Assembly (NCBI GenBank): GCA_016801885.1
Contig: CM028885.1
Location: 21,711,834 to 21,775,833, forward strand
Direction of reading: 5' to 3'
Length of the DNA: 64,000 nucleotides
Source: Toxotes chatareus
Lineage: Eukaryota > Chordata > Actinopteri > Toxotidae
Shown here: one piece after another, positions 28,001-40,400 of the stretch
Numbering within the stretch: the stretch's first letter is position 1
How the letters are laid out: every line of letters begins with the position of its first letter
Translations under genes and position numbers: made by a program
The notes under the pieces: model-generated
The model's input: the letters and a program-made list of their open reading frames with translations, nothing else
What the model was told of the DNA's origin: nothing
The model's database searches: none

Positions 28001-28232
28001 GTTGATCATTCAGACTGAGCTGCATTGGAATTAGATCTATGTGTACATTTATAAGAACATCCTTAAAAATGTTTTTTTTTTCTTTTTGCTTGTACATTTC
28101 AGTCTTAATCATGAATTCAGATGCACTACAGCTTGTTGTTGTTGTGGTATACACAATATGTCAAGTCAGGGTGAGCGCTAAGAAGTGTGACTAAGCTCTG
28201 GAAAAGACAGTGACGCAGAAAGATGTACTCAC

Positions 28233-28363
28233 TGCAGGAAAATCGTGTCGCACGGGGAGGAGGGTGATCTTTTTCTGCAGCAGGTACAGGACTGCAGCGT
28301 CTTTGATGATCCCATTTATAGTCATAAAGCCCCAGAATTCATCAAACATTACAGTAGGAGGCT
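28233..28363 (-). CDS. Unidentified coding exon candidate (orphan exon)
   Basis: On the minus strand a polypyrimidine acceptor (TTATTTCTTGTCCTAG) precedes 28363, and a strong donor (GCA|GTGAGT) follows 28233. The 131 bases between are open, giving 2 bases plus 43 codons that read PPTVMFDEFWGFMTINGIIK, then DAAVLYLLQKK and ITLLPVRHDFPA. Third positions favour G/C more than the surroundings, as in the two certain genes. I do not recognise the protein. No partner exons were found nearby, so it may be one exon of a gene with long introns, a relic, or chance. It lies 2.6 kb downstream of the oprl1 stop codon on the same strand. Confidence 0.45.
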
Positions 28364-30943
28364 CTAGGACAAGAAATAATAACCTTAAATGGTACAAAGC
28401 TGTTTTCATTTAGAGAACAAACACTGAAAGTAAATGCAAAAAATTCCTACAGGTGCTCCAACTTTAGCTGATGACTTCCAAATCTTCTGTCTGTACAAAG
28501 GCCGTTGGAACAAACTGTGTTACTACAGCCTCTGATGCATTATGAGGACAATACTGTTGTCAGAATAGACAGTAACAAAGGAAGACGGACTGGTTGGTCA
28601 GGGCTTCACCCTACAGTAAAATGATGACCGAAAACCTTAGAAGAAAATATCCAGACGGTGGATTTGCATGATGAAGACCAGCGTAGTCTCTAGACTTAAA
28701 CCATATGGAACTTGTTTGGTATGAACTGGACAGAAGGTGGAAACCTGTAGGAACTTTTGCAACAGCACTGGGACAAACTCTCTGATCATTATCAAGATTT
28801 CCATTGTAGAAAGAAACGTCACGAGTGTGTTCGGCTGCTGGATGAGTCAAAAAATTTAGATAAAATATACTTTGACTTAAAGATTCCATGATTCCTTGTT
28901 TCTAAAATGTCCAATTGTTTATTTTTCTATGCCTTAATTTCAGAAGTGCTGAGACATTGAATTATGTAAATTTCAATAACAGCTGGAGAAAATGGAGCTG
29001 TTCAAAAACTTTTTTACTATCAGTTTCATATGGGAGTCTCCTGAGTCCTAAATATTGCTCATAGTAAGCTGCTCGCACAGACGACCTATGGGCTTGTTTT
29101 TCACAGGAGGACAGTTTCATCACATCCTCTCTTCAACTAACTGCTGCAGCTCTGGGGAGCATATCTTTAAGGGTTGACAAGGCAGATTGTGTCACACTGC
29201 TATCGTGTTTTAGGTAATGTGCATCTCCTTATATTAATAATTATATTGTCCTGGAAAGTTCTACAAGAGATGTAAGGTTCAACGGTATAATCACAGATGT
29301 GTTGTAAAGACTGTCTGGTGAGCAGGCCTCAAAATATGATGATCATTGTTCAATCTTTATTCCAAAGAAGATCTATCTATTCATGACCACTAATCACTCT
29401 ATTGTTACCTGAAACATTAAACATCTCAGGTGTATTGTAAGGTTTCCTGTGTTCCCTTAGTGCTTGAAGCAAACATTTGAAATACAAATGCATTGTTTTT
29501 GACCAGGTCATGTTAAAACATCTGTTTATGGCAAACTTTTGAAGTCCTAGCATTAAATTTTATCCAGGTGCATCTGCTCTTGGATACAGGTTAACTGACA
29601 TTTCAAGTGTGGACCCACCACGATCAGGCACTGTCACAGCAAGAAGAAGAAAAGGGTTGATAACCCTGCTGGGCTTTGCCCAGAAAATGAATATCTTGTT
29701 GAGGGTCTGGGTTTCTTTCAGGTTACAATCTCACCAAGCCCCCCCCAAACTCTAAATATCGAACACCCCACAGGTGATCATAGAAAGATTTCAAAAATCA
29801 CAAAAACTCTAAGAAACTTGTTTTAGGACAGGGTTTCTTAGGCTTATTTTGCTTCAGGACACACTGAGAAATGTTGCTCTTATGAGAAGTAACATTCACG
29901 TGACCCACTCTGGGTCACAGTTGAAGAAATATTGTTCAGGAGTAGCTTGTTGCACATTGTTCTTTTTCCTTATGTCAGCTATTGTTTGAAGATATTACAT
30001 CCAACTTCCTGTCTACAGTCTCTAATATTACATTACACTTTGTGAGCCCATTTCAGTCCTGATAAGGGCTCAGCAGCATGTTACCACTTTGATGACCTAT
30101 TTTTAAAAGGACCCATCACAATGAAAACCTCACACCAAGATCAGTGTGGGCCACAGGGCGTTATGTCCACTGCTTCCCACCACTGATGACAGAAAGTTCT
30201 TCAGACTGAAACATCGAATGATAAAGATACAACTGTAGTAAAACTGCTTACCAGCTATTTCACACTCCCAGAAAGCTTTGCTCTTCGTTGACAAGTCTTC
30301 ACTCCGAGGTCGTCACCACCAGTCTTTCTACAAGCACCAAAGTGACGCATGGTGATTTCAGAGATTTGGTATCAGTAACTCTTTCTTCAGTTAAACCCCT
30401 GCTGTTCACAAGTCCTCTCCAAATATCTAGCTCCAGCCTCTGCCTTGTTATACCCGAGTCAGGCGTCTTTCTAGAGCTGCAGTAACTGGGTATCAGCCTC
30501 GGGTGGCAGATACAGTTTCTGTTGATGAGTCTGTTGTTGTTAGTATTTTACCACCTCAGTGGAGTTAGGGCCATAGTTGTTCCAGGATCCAGGATCCACA
30601 GTGGGATGGGCTACTTCCCTATATGGCCCTATCTCATACACAGATGTCCACCACCCTTCCCACCAAAACTTTCAAAGGTATCCCATTTCCTTCCACCCAT
30701 ATAAGCACTCAACAGGTCTTATGTTTGTCATCCCCATCCTTGTTCCTAAATTCTTTTCCTTTCTATCCCATCCTCCTCATCTGCCTCCCCCCCGCCCCAG
30801 GCCAGTCTTCTAGTTGGGGGGCGGGAGGGTTCGTGCCGCTAGAGAGCTGTAATCTGAGTTAATTCTGTGTTGGAGTTCCCTGTCCCTGGTGTCTCTCTCC
30901 TCTGTGGGGGGTCTACCCCCACCAAGGGGAGTTCCACGCCTAG
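28364..30943. other. Region between orphan exon and oprl1 stop; includes probable oprl1 3' UTR
   Basis: Apart from the Tc1-like remnant at 28450-29022 I see no coding sequence. The oprl1 3' untranslated region must begin at 30943 and run leftwards. A minus-strand AATAAA at 29361-29356 is a possible but unproven polyadenylation signal 1.6 kb from the stop. Confidence 0.5.
28450..29022 (+). mobile_element. Tc1/mariner-like transposon remnant
   Basis: The segment contains CTTAGAAGAAAATATCCAGA, GATGAAGACCAGCGTAGTC, TATGGAACTTGTTTGGTATG and the tail words TTCAGAAGTGCTGAGACATT and AACAGCTGGAGAAAATGGAG. These match in order the 3' half and terminal region of a teleost Tc1-like element as I remember it. 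The decayed transposase motif reads LNHMELVWYELD in place of the usual PDLNPxE. Frameshifts make it inactive. Its left end is about 90 bases from the orphan exon's acceptor. Confidence 0.75.
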
Positions 30944-31491
30944 TCATGCTGGATTAGGCGTCCCTCCCCCAGGCCCCCCGCCATCTCCGGCCTTGCAGCT
31001 ATAGGCCGCTGCCACCTCCCTGGCAATGCTCCTCATCCTGCCTGACTGCTGGGTGTCAAGGCGGAATGGTGATGGGTGGCAGAACTCGCGGAAGCAGCGC
31101 TTAAAATTCTCATCCAGGAAGGCATAGAGCACAGGATTCAAGCTGCTGTTGACGTAGCCCAGCGCGATGCAGAAGTGCATCAGGACCAGTGTGAACAAGC
31201 TACTCAGGTTGAAACCCAGCGACTGAGCCAGGACCATGATCTGGATGGGTGTCCAACATACGACGAACGCTGCCACCACAACCAGGACCATCCTGGTGAT
31301 ACGCCGCAGGTTGCGGTCCTTTTCCTTGGAGCCGGACAGGATGCGAACACTGCGCAGGCGCTTGACCATCAAGCTGTAGCAGATGCTGATAATAGCCACA
31401 GGGATGAGGAAGGAGAAGAGGAAGACACAGGTACCAAATACAGGATCCCAGTGACTCCTTGGTTCAGGTAAAACCACAATGCACTCAACAC
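30944..31491 (-). CDS. oprl1: oprl1 last coding exon: ECL2, TM5-TM7, C-terminal tail
   Basis: Acceptor TGTATCTAG precedes 31491. The exon holds 181 codons and a TGA at 30946-30944. It encodes VECIVVLPEPRSHWDPVFG with the ECL2 cysteine, TM5, GSKEKDRNLRRITR, TM6 with CWTP, TM7 with NSSLNPVLYAF and helix 8 (DENFKRCFREFC). The tail is rich in Ser, Arg and Ala and ends in a Gly/Pro-rich stretch (GDGGGPGGGTPNPA). NOP receptors usually have two adjacent cysteines after helix 8; here one is seen (FCHPSP). Confidence 0.97.
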
Positions 31492-34400
31492 CTAGATACA
31501 ATCAAGAAGAAGAAGAAAAAAATAAAATAAAATTAGTTTGTTGATTATGTAGCTGGAGAAAAAATTGCAAATGGGTACAGGACATGGAGTTAGGGCAAAG
31601 CTCAGTACAGCAATACAGTAGATCCAGGATGCATAAACGTAAGTTAAAGACTGAAAGCAGAGCGAAAATGTGATCAACCATATGATCAGTTTCATTTTGG
31701 AGCCATTTCTTGAGCGACAACACTGAGAGCAATGAGGAAATGGATATTGGTTTTCTTATGTGACCAATGTCCAAAAATAAACCTTTATTTACACATTATG
31801 CAATTAACCTGGTATAAAACCTTTGTATATTACATGCAACCGTGTGGATGATGAATGCTAATGTGTTTATTAAAAATGCAAATTACAAATGCACATTATG
31901 CAGCTGTACTAATAATAGAAGACACAGGAGAGAGACACACTGCATCTATAGTTGGAACATGACGATACAAAGGAGACAAAGTAAGAAAGGATAAATTAAC
32001 AATGACAGGGTCAGTTTTCACAGCGAGACCGGTTTAATCGGTTCAATCATAATACAGTCAGCAGCTACAGGAGGAGGCCCGGGTGGGAGAAAAAAGTCAG
32101 GAAGATAAATGTGTCTGGACCTATAAAGAGATAAGTAGTGGCAAATAAAATCATAGACAATGAACAATGACTTTTAGTCGAAGTTTAATGCAAGTTTTGC
32201 ATTAAAAAAAAAAAGAAAATGCAGCAAACCTTATGCAGGGGAGATGTATTTGAACAAACATCATAAAAATTTAAATATAACACCTTCAGATTAAAAAAAA
32301 GACATGTTAAACAATAATACACACTGGAGGTAACCAAAAAAGTACCTGTACATACAGGATGTTCTGATATACTGAGGTATGAATTGGACAAACAGTCAGG
32401 ATGAATGATGAGACAAACACACCTGTGTTTTCAGCCTAAATCACAACAGAGAACAGCATCCCCGTCCTCCTGATAACACCGCGTTTGTCCAAATGAAAGT
32501 CAGGTGTTGGGTTTGAACACTGGAGGAAAATCCTCTTAACGTGAAGGAAGCAACGAATCCCAAAAATGCAGGAGAAAATGCAAAACTGACTAAACAGCAG
32601 TGAACAAAACAAAACAAAACAAAACAAAAACTGTGATCCTCATCACCTCCAGCCAATAACAAGGGATTCACTGCAGATCAAATAGGTGCATTATTTATTA
32701 ATAAACTGGTAAGATTTCAGGGAAATTATCAGTCTTATCATTCTTAAAAATAAACCAATTTTTGCCCATTTTTCAACATGAAGGACTTTTAATTAAAAAA
32801 ACCTTGTTTTTAATGAGAAATCTTCTTGAAATGGATCATTTTTCTATCAAGAGGTCAAGAGGACAATACATTCCCACAACTACTGTATACTGTAGACAGT
32901 CTGTGCACTAATGATGCTAAGGAGGTGTAAAGTTTACCATGATCCCTATCTTAGTTTAGCATGGTAGCATATTAGCACTAAATGCAAAGTATAGCTGAGG
33001 CTGATGGTAATGTCATTGGTTTTACAGGTATTTGGTCACTGGGCAAACTGAAATTTTGACCTGATGATGGTGATAAAGGAAAAGTTAATCAGTCACTGTG
33101 TTGACTACAGTTCATAGTGTTAGGGACATGAACGTGTCTGTTAAATGGAATGGTAATCCATCCAAGTGCTGTCAAGGTATTTCAGTAAAAGCCAAAAGAT
33201 GTCGACCTGCTCTCTGTGACAGAGGAAAAGTCAGGGGATGACTAAAGTCGTAAGATTCGTCTTCTGAGGACGATGAATGTCTGTACAACATTTTATGGCA
33301 ATCCATCTGGCAGTTGCTAAGAGCTTTCAGTTTGGACCAAAGTGGTGGAGCAATCGACTGACCGGATGGCAGTGATCTGAAATTTCAATTCTGCTTTGCA
33401 ATAGAGTCAAATCTGCGGAATTCATGGCTTTGAATTACCTGAGAGAGTCACCTGCAAAATCCTTTTTTTCCGTTTAAAATTTTAATAAAATTTAAAGATT
33501 ATACTGTGATCATCAAATTAATCACACAACTGTGTTGCTGGAGCTCCTCCTGAAAAGCTGACATTTTGAACTTAATAAGTAGAAAGTATTGAACTGCCTA
33601 CAGCAGCAGTTTAATACTTTCTTGCTTAGTAAGCCTCGTGTAAGGACAGCGCAGTCTGAGCCTGGTGGAGCACAAAGAGGGATGAGAAGAAACGAAAATC
33701 CTCCTGTACATACTAATTTTTTGACGTCACATTTGTCAGAGGTCCAAACAATGACTGATTACATTTTAGAAGGTGATCTGGTTCTGGGACTTCTGCCATT
33801 AGATGGATTTCATGTTTTAACCATAACGCTGACGTGAGCAGAGATCTAAGATTTGTTGTTGGAAGGCCAAGAAATCAATCTGATTTAAAATTTAAGTGAC
33901 TGCAATGAGGCTTTAAAGTGTAGCAGCAAATTGGAGAACACGTCAGCTGTGACAGAGGCTTGTGCTCTCTGTGTGCCTTCTAGTTACTCTGATTATAATA
34001 TTATAGTAAGTGTGTTTTTAAGGAATTAGTGAAATTTTACAATCCCTTGAGAGCACAACTTGAGTTGCTGCTTGAACAAGAGCTTTGGAAACATAATTTC
34101 CTGTACTTTAAAACCTATATTAAATGATTAATATTAATAATAATTAGTGGATTTTTTTCCACCACCAAAGTCACAAATAACTTCTCAAACTTATGATGTA
34201 TTGCTATATTAAAAAAGCAACATAATACATAAGGTTTATGTATTGAATTAAACCCTTACACTGTGTTTGCACCAGTGGGAAGATAAGGCAACACAGACGA
34301 ACACACACACACACACACACACACGTAGCAGAATAAACTGCATAAATAGTCACGATAAAGCCAGATCAAACAAACAGGAATAGGAACTGTTGAAAGAAAA

Positions 34401-37400
34401 AGTTGATCTATTATTCCATTTGGTGGATGCTTTTATCAGATGCATCTCGCGGAGCCACGAGTTATAGTGTGTGGGTGTCCCCAGTAAAAATGGAAGCCGT
34501 AGCCCCGGCTCCATTACAGCCACACTCCAGCCATTGATCAAAAACACAGTAAAAGTCTGTGTGAAAGGACAGGAATAGTAATAAGGTGCTTGATAGGGCT
34601 GTGAAGTTTATGTGTTTTATAAAAATTGCTGTAGATGGCTCCCTGTTCCCTGAGGGAGGAGGTGGTAGAAATGGAGCACGTTTTAAACCTAAAGGAAAAC
34701 AACACCAACAAATATAATAATCACATTGATCCCTGAGGGGAAATAATCCCTCTTCATGGAGGGTCAGTGGGCAAATGGAACAGCTACCATACATGTTGGG
34801 AGAGGTGAGAATCTAAGGATAGCCAATTTGCTGCTCAATTTACAGATTTGTCTTCTGGACCTTACAGCTTCATGGGACCGCTGACATGACTCGAGATTAT
34901 CCTCTCATTTCCGCCTTCATTTCATCGGCCCCTTCTCACCCCCTTTCGTCTTGAGGAAACTGCTTCCTCTGTCTATTCCCCTCTATTTTTCAGACGGCGC
35001 TGACATTTCTGACAGCGAACCGCAGGGACACTTCGATTTATTATCTATGACTTCATTCTCATTCTGCTTGGAGACAGTCTGACAGCTCATCAGTGCGATG
35101 ATACACATCACAGGATTCGGACCTCAATAACAGAAGCGCCACCTTCTAAACAGGTGAATATGAGAGCATCTGTGGACACGTGGCGACATACAGCCACAGA
35201 AGAATATGAATTTGTTTCACATGTTCACTCGGATGAAATGTATTCTTCTGGCTTCAAACAACGATGTTGTGTCTCCCCCAACAAACATCCCATTCCAATG
35301 GGATTTACATCACATGAAAGAAGTAAACATGTCATTTCACGAATGTGGGGGTTTGTGGCAGAGTAGGGATTTCAGGCACTCTACCTGCTGAATTTCAAAG
35401 GTACATAGAGAAGGTAAAGTGTCTTAAAAGGTCAATACTTTCAGCCAGTGGCCTTCATCAACACTTTAAAAGACACATATAACTCTCCATGGGGCTCAGA
35501 TTAACGTGAAGACATTTACCCCCAACGACCTCTCAGGAAAACAGGTTTTCCACTGCAAATTTCTGATAAAATTTAGATGGTGGAGAAATGGCCATACCCT
35601 TAATCTGCACTTTGTTAGGTCCACCTCTACAGTTTACTGCAATTCAGTACAGCAGCTCTGCCATAAAGTTTACCTGCACAAAGCTTCAGTTTTTGTTGAC
35701 AGTTGGAAATGTGTAAATCCAATTATATGTTCATTACTGGGATCATAGTTAAAGGTGGTGTTTGTGTTGGGGCAGAATACCAGAAACACCTCTGAATAAT
35801 AAAATGCAGTCCAGTATGACACCACCTCCATGACCAGTGCTAGCTGTTTTAACACCTCTATGACTGTATTAAACGAAAACAACAACCACAACAACAAAAA
35901 AAAAAATTATAGGCATCATAAGATGAGACTTTATGGCAGGACAGTTGTAAGGACTGCATTAAATTGTACTGGTGTACCTAATACAGTCCCCAACATGTAA
36001 TCTAAAATGGTTCAGAGTTTGTACTCATCAAAAAGGAGCATGTCCCCGTTAGCTCGCTCTTTTTTCTAGAGTCTATTTTGCAAATCTCATTTTACATTAA
36101 TAATCCTGCAACACTGAACCATCTCTGTGGTTTTGACTTAACACTAAAACCACTTTTTCAGTCAGTAAACTACATGTGTACCCACATTCGAACACACACT
36201 TTTGATGCTGGCCCTGTTAGACAGTACAGTGCTTACTGCAACAGACATTATTTTCCATGTGTCCATGTCATCGTAAAACAATCTGTAAAAAAAAAAAAAA
36301 AAAAGAGGTACCCTGGGACATTCAAATATCACCAGTAAAACATATTTGTCACTGCTTTTCCGCAGATGTGAACGCAAACACACACACACATACACACATA
36401 CACACACTCCCTGCGCATTTTATTTTGACAGGAAATAAAATAACACCTGATTCAATCCTCTGGAGAGATGCTGTCTCCTCATAAATGGCAGCTTTTATAG
36501 TTCACCCAGACTCCCTGCAGCATTAATGCACACACATTCCCACACATAAACACAGACACAAACATGTACACTCATTAAAATATGCTGATGTGCGCCCACG
36601 GAAAACCTTCAGCGTTTTGACAGGAAACACAACATGTCTCGGTTTTCGTTTCTCAGAGGAGCCAATGTCTGATAGGTGGAAATCTCAGAGATGGAATATG
36701 TCGCAGCTCCATTAAAACATTTCTACAGCGCTGAACGCTGCATAACAAAAGGTCAAGCCGCAATCACTTGATGGCTCTTAGCAGCAATCACTCGATGGCG
36801 GTTTCGAAATATCTCACCTTATGAAATGCCAGTGGGTGACTTTTACTTCCCTCTGTTTCTACACAAACCAGTATGATTCTAAACCATGCAGTGAAACCGT
36901 ATTCGCAGTTAGCCCAGATCCACCTTCATTAATTCAAGGCTTAATGTCAAACGAGTTCACATCATCACGTTGGAAGATGCAAATTGTATATTAATGTTTT
37001 GTTGCCACAACAAAGAATTTTGAACTCACCTCTCTGTTTAGGTGAGACACTCTTCACCATGGTCTTCAGTGTAATATTCACCATCATTTATCAATTTTCT
37101 CCAAAATTTGTGGACTCAAAATGGCTCTGCTCGGTGCGTTAGATTTCCATCCACCACCCTCTAACACCTTTGGATACATAAAGCACACACACACACACAC
37201 ACACACGCACGCACACGCACACACACACACTCCAACTGCCAGAACAACTTTTAGAGAATATTAAATTTCATCTGTTCACAAAAACTCTCAAACCACTGAA
37301 TATTCTGCTGTGACCAAATGCCAATAAACCTACCCTGCCTCAGGTTCTGTTCATGGATGGCCATGGATGATGGTGGAGCTCAAAATTCATGTGGAGGAAA

Positions 37401-40400
37401 AAAACACTTTATGCCCGTAGGCCATGTACATGTTGCTTCTTTGCAGTTCTTTTTTTCGTCTCTTGGTTTTTTTTTTCATTTCTCTTGACATTTTTCTCAT
37501 TTTCTCTTTAACTATCCAGCGTTTAGCTCTCAATCCTTCCACTATGATTCATTTTGAAACTATTTAAGTCCAACTCTCCTTCCTACTCATACTTTCCTTC
37601 TTTCTTTCATATAAAACTAGGAATCTATGTCCCATCCTGGTTCCCATTTCACAGTTGATGATTTTCCACCTCTGCTTTCGTTCCTCTCATTTATCACTTC
37701 TTTCTCCTCTATTGCGTTTTGCCTACCTCCTTCTTTTTCTTTTCCTCCAGCTTGGATTGTCTGTGTTTTTCTCTTGCTTTCACTGCTCCTCTCATCTATT
37801 TCATTTCAGGTCCTTGATTTTGCTCTCTCTTACTTTCCTCACCTCTGGTTCAGACCTATTAGTTTCTCTTTTTGTTCATTTTGCTTTAACCTCTCCTCTG
37901 TTTTCCTCTGTCGTTGCACTCTATTCTCTTCTTTTCTTACCCTTCTTTGTTTTTCTTCATATTGTCACTTGGTGTTCTTCTTTCCTGTTCACTGTCCTCT
38001 CCTCTTTTTGATCTCCTTTTCCCAGTCTTTCTCTTATCTCTTGGTTGCTCCTTGTCTTAGTAATTTTCTCTCCATTTCTTTACCTTTATTCTCAGAAGAA
38101 AATAAATGCGTTCATTCCAACTGGCTTCTCTCAAGCTTTTCTATAGAATTTTTATTTCTTGTTTTCTTCTCTTTCTCTGCTAACCTTCTTAGCCCTCCCC
38201 CTCTTTCATTTTTAATCAGAGCATGGCAGCATTGTCCTCTGTATTTTTTCTCCTCTCTTTCACCTTTCCTTGCTTTCTCACTTCTCATTCCATTCTTTTC
38301 TTTCTCCTCCTCCCCCTGCAGCCTCCATTTTCTGTCTGAGGACAAAAGCTGCAGTCTTGCAGTGATTGAATCCTGCTGGCCTTCCACCTGAGCACATGAA
38401 AGCTTGTTAACTCCTTAAACAGCCGCCTCGGTAGCTGCTGAGTCCCAACGTCCAGATGCCACCAAAATTTTAAGGATTAAAAAACTTAGTACTCTGCTGA
38501 ATGAGAAATGGTGAAGGAAATATAATATGACATTACCGTCACCATGGTGCATTATTGTAAATTCAATTACAGATATATTTAATTGCATGGTTACTGCTAA
38601 GCTCTGGCATATAGAATTAAATGATGTCACATTTCGTTACCTTGCTTTGTAAATAATAACACAACGATCTTTGAAGTACAAAGGTACCTCAAAAACCTTC
38701 ACTAAAGTGAAAGCAACACCAGAATCCGACTCTTTCTACGAACCAAATTCCGACTTTCCCAAGTCGTTTTGCAGGTTATCACTATACACTTTTTGCTTTT
38801 CTTGTGTTATTTCACACCATGTAATTTCTGTACTGACTAACCTCTAACCCTCACCGACCCCTAATCAAAATGCTGTTAAATGACATCTGGGATTACAAAG
38901 CTTTCAATGACAAGTCAAAAACTTAAAATACAGAAATGACACACGAAATGTCCCCGTCCAAGTGTCGCGCTGTTTAAACACAAACCCGCGAGATTACATT
39001 AACAACCAGTGACAAACCTAATCAATACTTCTGAAAGGCAAAGCATGGAGGGTGAGTCCAACCAGAATGAACGATAAATAAAAATCAGCTGTCACAGTTT
39101 GTTCTTCCTTCTTCTGTCAGAAAGCTCACGTGCAGGAACGATCTGGTTTTGGGGGCTGAAAAGGTTGAAAGTCCCTACAGGCTTTAATTCACCTGCTGCT
39201 GCTTCAAGCTGACAAATGGACTGTGGCAACCACGCACTTATATAACCTGTGAAAGTGTGTGTGAGTAAAGTGACAGTGTGTGTGAGAGTGTTTTGTCCCG
39301 TATGTGACATTTGTATGTTTAAAGCTCATCTTTAAAGCGTGGATGTGTGTGTGTTTTCTTTTCCTGACATCTCCACTAGTTGGCATGTGCGTAGGTTCAT
39401 GTGTGTCCTCTATATATATGTGTGTCCCCGGGCATGTCTGCCTTCTCTGTGTGCGCATTCTGAGTTGGTGTGTGCATGTGTTTGTGTGTATCTATCCTTA
39501 GGCGATACAGCGGTTGTCATCAAAGTTATATCTGGCTGTATCAGCAAGGGAGGAGGCACAAAACTGCATTACGCACGCACACACACACACACACACGCAC
39601 ATGCATACACACGCACGTGCACACACATTATGAATGGTATTTTTCATTGTTCTTCCATCACACTTTATGGCTGTGTTTTTTATTTAGTTCATTTCTATTT
39701 AATGTTTCATCACACAGCAGATAAACTGAACACTGAACTGAGAGACTTCGTATTAAACTGCTCTTATAATTCCTGCAGAATCACTTTGATCAGTTCTTTA
39801 ACAACAGTCTTTATTCTCCATTATTCCCAATTGTGTTTGACCACTGCAGAGGTATTTCAGAGATTCTATAATATGGCGTTAACACCTCATAAACTGCTGC
39901 TCTATACATCATGTACATGAGCAACTGGCGAGCAGATGGAGGAAAAGGCTGTTTGAGGGAGCGACCAAAGAATCCAAGCAGTAATGAGGTTGTGCTGGTA
40001 GAACTACAACCCTACGTTAATATACATCTACATGAGCACTGCAATCTCCGTAGTGTACGTCTGTGTGAATATGACTGAATGATACTCATCTGGTCGCCAC
40101 AGAGCTCATGAATGAACCCGTGATTGTGAGGCATGAGATGAAACAGCTGATGCCAATCAGCTCGTGCAGGCGTGATTCAGAGCTGTGCCTGAGCTCATGC
40201 TCCATGTGAAACTATTAATACAATACATTCCTGTGGGCTACTTACACTACAGTCTACACTGATTCATTCCCTATTTTGTGTTCATTGTGTTATGGAACAA
40301 CCAACGCTGATCCTGAGTGACATTTTTATACTGTATTTGTCTTAAATGCAGGATTGTTCTTTTAATGGCTTGGGGTCTTCTTCTTCTTTAGCTTTGTTGG

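Larger units (their letters stand above)
10194..28232. other. Long intergenic region with decayed repeats
   Basis: No coding exon can be supported across these 18 kb. Contents that can be named are TG/CA microsatellites (10984-11022, 20290-20314), copies of short interspersed repeats (13340-13460, 14495-14630), a degenerate retroelement-like copy at 18325-18523, a Tc1-like transposase remnant at 21208-21632, a polypurine tract at 21720-22085 and otherwise AT-rich unique-looking sequence. A 176-codon open frame at 27346-27876 (plus) resembles no family I know and is not called as a gene. Confidence 0.55.

Noticed and set aside
28611..28889. 92-codon minus-strand open frame
   Set aside because: Antisense to a decayed Tc1-like transposase region on the plus strand.
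31076..31471. 131-codon plus-strand open frame
   Set aside because: It is exactly antisense to the last oprl1 exon and reflects that exon's codon bias.
37627..38391. 254-codon plus-strand open frame, hydrophobic Phe/Ser/Leu-rich
   Set aside because: It sits wholly in a polypyrimidine tract where stop codons are rare. Composition alone explains length and hydrophobicity.
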